A DNA stretch of 6,135 nt. Source: Cytophagales bacterium. GTDB lineage: Bacteria; Bacteroidota; Bacteroidia; Cytophagales; JAAEPT01. A program made the position numbers and the translations under genes. The stretch is from positions 1 to 6,135 of the forward strand of contig WTJX01000154.1 of NCBI GenBank assembly GCA_011524675.1. The letters run 5' to 3'. Shown here piece by piece: positions 1-5,212 of the stretch. The notes under the pieces were generated by a model. The model was not told the DNA's origin and ran no database searches. It saw only the letters and a list, made by a program, of their open reading frames with translations. Every line of letters begins with the position of its first letter. The stretch's first letter is position 1.

Positions 1-316
1 TCAAGTTATAAGGCGTTGCTTCCTCAAAAAAAACAATTAAATCTACAAATTGCAGGGCACTCAATACCTTAGCCCTAGAAAACTCATTGTTTATTGGTCT
101 ATGGTTTCCTTTATTTTTTTTTATTGAGGCATCGGTATTAAGACCAACAATAAGTTTGTGACCAAAGTCTCTAGCTTTTTCTAAATAATCTACATGTCCT
201 GCATGCAAAATGTCAAAACATCCATTGGTAAAGACGATGCTTTGCTGTTGACTCTTCCAATGCTTTACTTTATCTATCAAGTTAGATGTTGACACTATTT
301 TATTCTGACTTAGCAT
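1..316 (-). CDS. rfaE2: D-glycero-beta-D-manno-heptose 1-phosphate adenylyltransferase, partial (3' end outside window)
   Basis: This enzyme transfers AMP from ATP to heptose-1-phosphate, giving the ADP-heptose precursor of the LPS inner core; it acts in the cytoplasm. The visible 105 residues match the cytidylyltransferase-like fold: IVFTNGCFDILHAGH (about residues 24-38) carries the HxGH nucleotide-binding motif as HAGH, followed by the family segments VGLNTDASI, KGNHRPIN and SRAKVLSALQFVDLIVFFEE. No sugar-kinase domain precedes it, so it is the stand-alone form (usually about 160 residues, so roughly two thirds is present) and not a fused HldE. ATG at 316-314 gives an N-terminus of family-like length, MLSQNKIVS; an in-frame ATG at 331-329 is an alternative. 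Its start lies inside the end of the upstream membrane-protein gene (17-bp overlap), which suggests translational coupling. The family call is firm; the symbol follows common usage. Confidence 0.92.
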   Translation of the reverse strand, partial: MLSQNKIVSTSNLIDKVKHWKSQQQSIVFTNGCFDILHAGHVDYLEKARDFGHKLIVGLNTDASIKKNKGNHRPINNEFSRAKVLSALQFVDLIVFFEEATPYNL

Positions 317-1292
317 TCGTATGTTTAGCATTTGTTTGTGCCAATATAAAGCAGATACTGCCTACTAAAATGATGGTAAGTGTTTGCCATAAGTGAAAAA
401 TTGTAGCGAAGTTTAATCCATTACTTTCTGTAACGGTATAAAGTAATAAGACAGTAGGTATGATTTTATGATAAGAACCCGTACCCCCTGGCACAGGAAT
501 AGTCATGGCAATACTGCTTGCAACAAAAACTGTCAACGCAGGTAAAAGACCTAAATGCTTGATTGATGGAAACGATTTCATACCATAATAAGTCATCAAA
601 AAATATAAAATCCATATCAGCAAAGAATGAAGCATGAAAAGCCCAAACTTTTCAAGTTTTAATAAAGACAGAATCCCTTCTTTTAAGCCGATCAAAAACT
701 TTATTCCTTTTTTAAATAACGAATCAAATTTTCCTTTTTTATAGAGGTAAAATAAGAGAGCTACCAATAAGAAAAGCGATAAAAAAAGTATTATGATGGA
801 GGTGTTTGAGATAGAGAGTAGCGCCTTTTTGACATTCAAATAAAGATCCGAAAGTATAAATGTTAGCTTTTTAAATTCTACAACAAGAGTAACGCCAATG
901 AGCAAGAGCATAAAGATTAAATCTACGATTCTTTCGGCTACGACAGTACCCAAAGACTTATCAACAGGAACGTTGTCTGTTTTTTTCAAAGAAATACAAC
1001 GAGAAAGTTCACCACCCCTTGGTATAGCCAAATTGATAAAGTAACCTGTCATTACTGCATAAAAACTGTTTTTTGTACCTACTTTATATCCCATAGGAGT
1101 CAATATCAATTTCCATCTTTCTGCCCTCAGCAAATGACTAAGCATAGCGATCAATGATGTAAAGAAAAGTAACCAATAATTTGTATTTGCCCATTCTTCT
1201 TTGAGTTTAGCTAGTTCTAAGTTTCTCAATGAAAAGGCTAATAAAATAGCGGTTAAGCCAAATAAAAGTATGTTTTTGACAATTTTATTCAT
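300..1292 (-). CDS. UPF0104 / LPG-synthase transmembrane-domain (flippase-like) membrane protein
   Basis: This is an inner-membrane protein of 330 residues of the lysylphosphatidylglycerol-synthase transmembrane family (PF03706, YbhN/UPF0104 type). Hydrophobic segments lie at about residues 7-22, 38-55, 78-92, 120-140, 164-183, 217-237, 247-267 and 298-318. Family-type motifs are LLRAERWKLIL (54-64), GYFINLAIPRGGELSR (83-98), VVAERIVDLIF (117-127) and PVPGGTGSYH (266-275). The soluble aminoacyl-transferase domain of full MprF proteins is absent, so lysyl transfer to lipid is not predicted. Homologues are commonly annotated as flippase-like, but the substrate is unknown. It sits 157 bp after panD and overlaps rfaE2, so a role in envelope lipid or LPS precursor handling is a reasonable inference only. 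The start ATG at 1292-1290 has no clear Shine-Dalgarno sequence. The C-terminal tail carries a short TNAK repeat. Confidence 0.88.
   Translation of the reverse strand: MNKIVKNILLFGLTAILLAFSLRNLELAKLKEEWANTNYWLLFFTSLIAMLSHLLRAERWKLILTPMGYKVGTKNSFYAVMTGYFINLAIPRGGELSRCISLKKTDNVPVDKSLGTVVAERIVDLIFMLLLIGVTLVVEFKKLTFILSDLYLNVKKALLSISNTSIIILFLSLFLLVALLFYLYKKGKFDSLFKKGIKFLIGLKEGILSLLKLEKFGLFMLHSLLIWILYFLMTYYGMKSFPSIKHLGLLPALTVFVASSIAMTIPVPGGTGSYHKIIPTVLLLYTVTESNGLNFATIFHLWQTLTIILVGSICFILAQTNAKHTNAKSE
306..335 (-). repeat. Two-copy 15-bp tandem repeat at the membrane-protein / rfaE2 overlap
   Basis: Two adjacent 15-base units, 335-321 and 320-306 on the minus strand, begin ACAAATGCTAAA and ACGAATGCTAAG (10 of 12 bases alike, diverging after that). 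In the membrane protein they encode TNAKH and TNAKS just before the stop. In the other frame each unit holds an ATG (331-329 and 316-314), giving rfaE2 two in-frame candidate starts five codons apart. The repeat is seen directly; any effect on start choice is inference. Confidence 0.6.
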
Positions 1293-1350
1293 ACAGCTTT
1301 CATTTAAGTCTTTACTGACGACTGTTTATGATTAGTAGATTTACATAATG

Positions 1351-1423
1351 GCTAACAACAAATGAGAAGAAGATATAATGATAAACATTTATCTTTTGTC
1401 TTATTTCTTTCATTATTGTTAGC
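1351..1423. repeat. Imperfect 73-bp inverted repeat (possible RNA hairpin) between panD and the membrane-protein gene
   Basis: The outer arms are an exact 8-bp inverted pair, GCTAACAA at 1351-1358 and TTGTTAGC at 1416-1423. After a small internal loop, a further 5 bp pair (AATGA at 1361-1365 with TCATT at 1410-1414). In the middle lies a separate 6-bp palindrome, GATAAA (1380-1385) with TTTATC (1388-1393). No run of T follows the outer stem on either strand, so it does not look like an intrinsic terminator. It fills half of the 157-bp gap between panD and the membrane-protein gene, and could be a processing or stability element in a shared transcript, a protein-binding site, or a decayed small repeat. 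No target-site duplication is visible at its edges. Confidence 0.5.
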
Positions 1424-1449
1424 ACAAGTACAAAAAAGGAAATCTAGTA

Positions 1450-1794
1450 CTATAGTGTATTGCCTTCTTTAGGGAAAACAACGACAGGCTTTATCTGTTT
1501 GGCTTCTTCTACAGACACAGAGGCATATGATAAAACTAAGACGGTATCTCCTACTTGTACTTTTCTTGCAGCGGGTCCATTCATACAGATGACACCACTG
1601 TTTCTCTCTCCTTTGATTACATATGTCCACAGTCTCTCGCCGTTATCCAAGTTTAGGACTTGTACCTTTTGATATTCTAATAGCTCAGCAGCGTCCATTA
1701 AGTCTTCATCTATGGTAATGCTTCCTACATAGTGAAGGTCTGCTTGTGTAACTTTTACTTGGTGGATTTTAGATTTTAATACTTCTATTTGCAT
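1450..1794 (-). CDS. panD: Aspartate 1-decarboxylase (pyruvoyl enzyme) precursor
   Basis: PanD decarboxylates L-aspartate to beta-alanine, the substrate of PanC in pantothenate (coenzyme A) synthesis; it is a cytoplasmic tetramer. The 114-residue proenzyme has the self-cleavage site at Gly24-Ser25 in HYVGSITID, where Ser25 becomes the pyruvoyl group. The family residues Lys9, Arg54, Tyr58 and Asn72 all fall at their usual numbers, in KSKIHQVKVT, GERLWTY and MNGPAA. The length is slightly short of the E. coli enzyme (126) because the C-terminal tail is trimmed; the catalytic core is complete. It lies 50 bp downstream of panC on the same strand, consistent with one panCD transcript. The leader is AT-rich with no Shine-Dalgarno sequence. 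I see nothing that suggests loss of function. Confidence 0.97.
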   Translation of the reverse strand: MQIEVLKSKIHQVKVTQADLHYVGSITIDEDLMDAAELLEYQKVQVLNLDNGERLWTYVIKGERNSGVICMNGPAARKVQVGDTVLVLSYASVSVEEAKQIKPVVVFPKEGNTL

Positions 1795-1844
1795 TGTAAA
1801 TAAAATTTAGAGGGGTAAAGCTAAGAAAAAGTTTTTTCAAAAGA

Positions 1845-2696
1845 TTATTCTTTGAAATGATTTAAAAACAAATTATCAATTAAGCGTACTTCCCCTACAT
1901 AAGCAGCAATACAGGCTACTGCTTTTTGCTTTTTGTTTTCTTTAATTGTTTGCAGGTTGTAGGCATCTACAACTTCTAGGTACTCTACGTTGATATTTTG
2001 TGCGCTAAGGTAGGCTTTGGCTTGATTTATAAGGTTCGGAAGTTCATCTGTATGTATGAGTTCTTTGATACTAGTGAGTGCCTTATATAGGTGTGCGGCT
2101 TGTGTTTTTTCTTCTGTACTCAGCCTATTGTTTCTTGAAGACATTGCCAATCCATTGTTTTCTCTCACGATAGGGCACATTTTTAGTTGTAAAGGAAAAG
2201 AAAGGTCTTTGACTAATGTTTCTATGATCCTAAATTGTTGTAAATCTTTTTGCCCAAAATAGGCGACAGTAGGTGATACCCAATGAAATAGTTTGGAAAC
2301 AATGGTAGCCACACCACTGAAGTGTCCATCTCTATATTTTCCTTCTAATACAGACTCTAAACTGCCAAACTGAAAAAGTAAGCACGGATTGTCTGTATAA
2401 ACTTCATCAGCCGATGGCATGAATAAAAAATCACAGGCTTCACGTTCCAAGTGTAATATGTCTTGTGCTTCCGTTCTAGGATATTTTTTTAAATCTTCTG
2501 CATCATTGAATTGTGTAGGGTTTACAAAAATAGAAGTTACACAAACATCATTATCTACTTTTGCTTGCCGTACCAATGAAAGGTGTCCCTCATGAAGGTT
2601 GCCCATGGTGGGTACAAGTCCTATCGTTTTATTTTTTTGTTTGAGCCGAAATACTACATCTCTAAGCTCTGCTTGGGTACGAATAAGGTGCAACAT
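1845..2696 (-). CDS. panC: Pantothenate synthetase (pantoate--beta-alanine ligase)
   Basis: PanC joins pantoate and beta-alanine using ATP, through a pantoyl-adenylate intermediate; it is cytoplasmic. From ATG at 2696-2694 the protein is 283 residues, the usual size. Motifs in order: PTMGNLHEGH (29-38, the HIGH-type ATP site), SIFVNPTQF (55-63), YPRTEAQD (72-79), HFSGVATIVSKLF (125-137), FGQKDLQQ (147-154), GLAMSSRNNRLS (182-193, KMSKS-like loop) and RLIDN (271-275). The frame stays open for 32 more codons upstream to 2792, but that extension (MRCSLRFAKL...) has no counterpart in the family and would cover most of the divergent promoter region, so the internal ATG is chosen. It is the first gene of the minus-strand cluster. 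One arm of a 10-bp inverted repeat (2694-2703) covers this start codon. Confidence 0.97.
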   Translation of the reverse strand: MLHLIRTQAELRDVVFRLKQKNKTIGLVPTMGNLHEGHLSLVRQAKVDNDVCVTSIFVNPTQFNDAEDLKKYPRTEAQDILHLEREACDFLFMPSADEVYTDNPCLLFQFGSLESVLEGKYRDGHFSGVATIVSKLFHWVSPTVAYFGQKDLQQFRIIETLVKDLSFPLQLKMCPIVRENNGLAMSSRNNRLSTEEKTQAAHLYKALTSIKELIHTDELPNLINQAKAYLSAQNINVEYLEVVDAYNLQTIKENKKQKAVACIAAYVGEVRLIDNLFLNHFKE

Positions 2697-2760
2697 TATA
2701 TCCTTGGGTTCATGAAAAAGACAAATTAATAAAAATAGCGTGGAAAATTGGGATATAATG
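2694..2760. repeat. Exact 10-bp inverted repeat across the divergent panC / glgA-like promoter region
   Basis: CATTATATCC at 2694-2703 is the exact reverse complement of GGATATAATG at 2751-2760, with 47 bp between the arms. The left arm includes the panC start codon (CAT on this strand). The right arm ends 2 bp before the TAATTTTG element assigned to the glgA-like gene. The arms could be two operator half-sites. Alternatively, in a panC message that starts far enough upstream, they could pair and hide the panC start codon. The repeat is certain; both functions are inference. Confidence 0.5.
2722..2729 (-). promoter_or_regulatory. Weak candidate -7 element for panC
   Basis: Read on the minus strand this is TTAATTTG, one mismatch from the Bacteroidota -7 consensus TAnnTTTG. 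Transcription would begin near 2715, giving a leader of about 20 bases before the panC ATG. No convincing -33 TTTG is visible at the expected spacing. AT-rich sequence yields such near-matches by chance, so this is only the best candidate in the region. Confidence 0.25.
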
Positions 2761-2762
2761 CG

Positions 2763-2770
2763 TAATTTTG
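2763..2770 (+). promoter_or_regulatory. Candidate Bacteroidota-type -7 element for the glgA-like gene
   Basis: TAATTTTG matches the Bacteroidota primary-sigma -7 consensus TAnnTTTG exactly. It predicts a transcription start near 2777 and a leader of about 34 bases before the ATG at 2811. No clear -33 TTG lies at the usual distance; the TTG at 2748-2750 is too close. A TATAAT word at 2754-2759 directly upstream resembles a Proteobacterial -10 but is less expected in this phylum. Confidence 0.45.
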
Positions 2771-2810
2771 CAAATCTTAATGAGCATCTCACGTTAAAAA
2801 TTTATCTTGT

Positions 2811-3632
2811 ATGTCTAATTCTAGCTATCGAATTTTATACATTGCTAATGAAATCAATCCCTTCTTACAAACTACTGAAGTTTCTAACTTTGTAAGAAAG
2901 TTACCACAAACGATGCAAGAAAAGGGTATGGAGATTAGAATACTAGTCCCTAGGTTCGGCCTTATCAATGAAAGAAAAAATAGATTGCACGAAGTTGTAA
3001 GACTATCCGGTATCAATATATCTGTAGGTGATGAAGAAAAGCCCCTCATTATTAAAGTGGCTTCTATCCCTAATGCTAAGCTGCAAGTTTATTTCATTGA
3101 CAATGAAGATTATTTTCAGAGAAAATCTGTTTTCTTTGATAAACAAAATAACTTCTACGAAGACAATCACGAAAGAGCAATATTCTTCTGCAAGGGGGCA
3201 TTAGAAACGGTTAAAAAATTGGGTTGGGCACCAGATATAGTTCATTGTAATGACTGGATGTCAAGCTTTGTACCTTTATATCTTAAAACTAGATATAAAC
3301 AAGACCCTATATTCAAAGGCACTAAATGTGTATTTACCGACTATGGTAATCGATTTGATCATAAATTTGGGAATGATCTATTAGAAAAAGTAAAAATGAT
3401 AGATGTTGAGGATAGCATGCTCAATAATCTACAGTCGGGTGACTATAACGGTTTTGTTAAAATTGCTGCTCAGTATGCAGATGCTGTAATACATGGCGGT
3501 GATGATAATGAAAGTTTAAAAGAAGCATTCAAAGATTGGTCAAATGAAGATCAAACTGTAGAGACTATTGAAAGTAATGATGAAGGTTTAGAAAATTATT
3601 TTAACCTTTATAATGAATTAGTAAGTGCATAA
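2811..3632 (+). CDS. GlgA-like protein: N-terminal half of glycogen/starch synthase (GT5) only, probably non-catalytic
   Basis: The 273-residue protein resembles the starch-synthase catalytic N-terminal Rossmann domain (PF08323). It opens RILYIANEINPFLQTTEVSNFVRKLP, aligning with the GlgA opening that normally reads ...FPLLKTGGLADV..., and continues with LQVYFIDNEDYF (91-102), NNFYEDNHERAIFFCKGAL (113-131) and PDIVHCNDWMSSFVPLYL (141-158), the counterpart of the DVVHxxDWH region. The KxGGL loop that holds ADP-glucose is replaced by QTTEV (20-24). The whole C-terminal nucleotide-sugar-binding domain is missing, since true GlgA is about 480 residues. The tail (229-273) is acidic. From memory, short proteins of this kind are often named glycogen synthase in Bacteroidota and often lie beside panC, so this is probably the family's normal form and not a recent truncation. 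Catalysis is doubtful; a structural, sugar-sensing or regulatory role is inference. It starts with ATG and lacks a Shine-Dalgarno sequence. Confidence 0.85.
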   Translation: MSNSSYRILYIANEINPFLQTTEVSNFVRKLPQTMQEKGMEIRILVPRFGLINERKNRLHEVVRLSGINISVGDEEKPLIIKVASIPNAKLQVYFIDNEDYFQRKSVFFDKQNNFYEDNHERAIFFCKGALETVKKLGWAPDIVHCNDWMSSFVPLYLKTRYKQDPIFKGTKCVFTDYGNRFDHKFGNDLLEKVKMIDVEDSMLNNLQSGDYNGFVKIAAQYADAVIHGGDDNESLKEAFKDWSNEDQTVETIESNDEGLENYFNLYNELVSA

Positions 3633-3737
3633 TTGAGAAGCGATTTAAACTTTCAATGAATTGTTGTAAATAAGCTTTTTCGTTTCAAACAAAAAAATAA
3701 ATCACTTTTAAACTATTTCAAAAACCTTGTATGGGTT

Positions 3738-3768
3738 AAAAAATGTTGGCTTACATCCACATTTTTTT
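3738..3768 (+). terminator. Probable intrinsic terminator after the glgA-like gene
   Basis: A hairpin forms from AAAAAATGTTGG (3738-3749) and CCACATTTTTT (3757-3767): 11 pairs with one bulged T at 3747 and a 7-base loop, running straight into seven Ts (3762-3768). It begins about 105 bases after the stop codon. The GC part of the stem is weak, so efficiency is uncertain. It would separate the glgA-like gene from the DUF4270-glmS pair. Confidence 0.45.
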
Positions 3769-3774
3769 ATAAAG

Positions 3775-3795
3775 TAGATTTAGCCCCAAGGTTTG
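3775..3795 (+). promoter_or_regulatory. Weak candidate promoter for the DUF4270-glmS pair
   Basis: Two near-matches to the TAnnTTTG -7 element lie here, TAGATTTA (3775-3782) and AAGGTTTG (3788-3795), each with one mismatch. They would give leaders of roughly 26 and 13 bases. Neither has a clear -33 partner. A promoter is expected between the preceding terminator and the lipoprotein start, but these sites alone do not prove it. Confidence 0.25.
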
Positions 3796-3814
3796 AAGAC
3801 ATATTGATAAAGAT

Positions 3815-5206
3815 ATGATGAAGAAAATGATGAAACAGCTGATGTGTCTTAGCACATCAGCTATTTTTTTATATGCTTGTCAAAAGGAAGATGAAAATAT
3901 AGGGCTTAACTCAAACTTAGACCGAACAGCTGTCCTTGACACTACTATAGAAATAACTACCTCTACCGTAAGGGGGCGAGATAATTTTGAAACAGGATTA
4001 GAAACAAGGCTTCTCGTAGGTAATTGGTCAAAAGGAGATTCTTTGACTACAAGTTGTAAAACTTTTTTTCAGCTCAATCTAGAAAATGAAAATGTAGATT
4101 ATGGTGAGAACATTGAATGTGACTCTATCATCATGCTACTAGATTACAGCTATTATTACTATGGCGATACTAATGCTACGCAGGATATAGAAGTCTATGA
4201 GCTTACAGAGTTCTTCCAAGAAAGCACAGACTCTTCTTACCTAAATACTGATGAGTTGGCTGTTAGTGGTATTAATTTATCGACTACGACAGTAAACGGT
4301 ATCAAGCCTTACACAGACGATACATTAAAATTATATTTAGATTCAACGTTTGGCAAAGAGCTGTTAGACTCTGCCAGTAGTAAAGATAATGAGACTTTTG
4401 TCAATACTTCATTTCCAGGTCTTAGCATTCAAGCAACAAATACGAGCGGCAGGGGCTACATCATGGGTATCAACCCTTATTATAGTTCTAAAAGTAATAC
4501 TAGGATAGTAGTTTATTATAGGAGTGATGCCGCTACAGATGGGGATTCTGTTATTTTTAATTTCTCTGACAGGCATCGCTTCAATAATATCTCTGCAACT
4601 TTTGGCGCTGACCTCTCGGATTTGCAAGTATTAAATACTGCTTCCGTAGGAGATGCCGTTCTTTCTACCGAAACAAATAACATTTGTTATTTTCAGGCGG
4701 GTTCTGGTTTTTATACCAAAGTGGAGCTTAGTGGACTGGAAAACTACCTTGATAGCCTAAGTAAAAACTTTACTGATGTTATTATTACTGATGCTAGTTT
4801 GGTGGTTTATACGGAAGAGGAACTTAGTTCAGAACATAGTGAAAGACCTGTGGACTATGCCTCGCTTTATGAAGATGATAATATAGACGGTGATGACGAA
4901 AATGATCTGGTGTTGCAAAACGAAGAGACCAGTCCAACGAATACAAGTGTTACTAACTCTCTATATGTATTTTATGATGATAGTAGTTCGTATGCATATA
5001 ACTTTGACATTACTAACTACGTAAGAGCATTAAATAATGGTAATAAAGAGCAATATAATCTATTGCTAGGTGCAAGTGTAAGAAGTTTGCTAGTGCAAAG
5101 AGATAAAAATACGATCAACAGTAGTAGAGTGTTTAACGAAAGTACTTCCAATGGTAACAAAGCTATGCACCTTAGACTTACCTACACCTACTCTTTGAAA
5201 CAATAA
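3815..5206 (+). CDS. DUF4270 family lipoprotein, probably exposed on the cell surface
   Basis: The product is 463 residues and of unknown function. The N-terminus is a lipoprotein signal: basic MMKKMMKQ, a hydrophobic stretch, then LYAC with Cys22 as the lipidation site. The residues after it, QKEDE, fit the Bacteroidota lipoprotein export signal (QKDDE-type, described in Capnocytophaga canimorsus), so surface display is predicted. The mature part is rich in Asp, Ser, Thr and Asn and looks all-beta. LLVGNWSKGDSLTTSCKTFF (66-85) and CDSIIMLLDYSYYYYGDTNATQDIEVYELTEF (102-133) are typical of DUF4270 (PF14092). A similar strand pattern, DVIITDASLVVYTEEE (321-336), hints at two related beta-sandwich units. 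An acidic loop, DDNIDGDDEND (354-364), resembles a calcium-binding DxNxDG loop. ATG 3815 is used; 3818 and 3827 are in-frame alternatives and do not change the mature protein. glmS begins 6 bp after the stop. Confidence 0.87.
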   Translation: MMKKMMKQLMCLSTSAIFLYACQKEDENIGLNSNLDRTAVLDTTIEITTSTVRGRDNFETGLETRLLVGNWSKGDSLTTSCKTFFQLNLENENVDYGENIECDSIIMLLDYSYYYYGDTNATQDIEVYELTEFFQESTDSSYLNTDELAVSGINLSTTTVNGIKPYTDDTLKLYLDSTFGKELLDSASSKDNETFVNTSFPGLSIQATNTSGRGYIMGINPYYSSKSNTRIVVYYRSDAATDGDSVIFNFSDRHRFNNISATFGADLSDLQVLNTASVGDAVLSTETNNICYFQAGSGFYTKVELSGLENYLDSLSKNFTDVIITDASLVVYTEEELSSEHSERPVDYASLYEDDNIDGDDENDLVLQNEETSPTNTSVTNSLYVFYDDSSSYAYNFDITNYVRALNNGNKEQYNLLLGASVRSLLVQRDKNTINSSRVFNESTSNGNKAMHLRLTYTYSLKQ

Positions 5207-5212
5207 AAATAT

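Noticed and set aside
1351..1423. Intrinsic terminator after panD
   Set aside because: The inverted repeat is AT-rich and is not followed by a T-run on either strand.
1460..1672. Plus-strand open frame of 70 codons
   Set aside because: It lies wholly antisense to panD, whose protein is unmistakable; its composition looks like a shadow of the panD codons.
2056..2262. Plus-strand open frame of 68 codons
   Set aside because: It is antisense to panC and has no recognisable features or start context.
2754..2759. TATAAT as an E. coli-type -10 box
   Set aside because: The Bacteroidota primary sigma factor uses TAnnTTTG, and such a match lies just downstream; no -35 at proper spacing was found.
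2780..2790. Small TGAG-CAT-CTCA hairpin in the glgA-like leader
   Set aside because: A 4-bp stem with a 3-base loop is too short to claim as a regulatory structure.
2697..2792. N-terminal extension of panC by 32 codons
   Set aside because: It has no match to the conserved PanC start, would cover most of the divergent promoter region, and the internal ATG at 2696 gives the normal family length.
2825..3049. Minus-strand open frame of 74 codons
   Set aside because: It is antisense to the start of the glgA-like gene and shows no protein family signal.
4409..4627. Minus-strand open frame of 72 codons
   Set aside because: It is antisense within the DUF4270 gene with no supporting evidence.
5207..5212. 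glmS ribozyme or other leader control of glmS
   Set aside because: Only 6 bp separate the genes, so there is no room for one, and the ribozyme is known mainly from Firmicutes.
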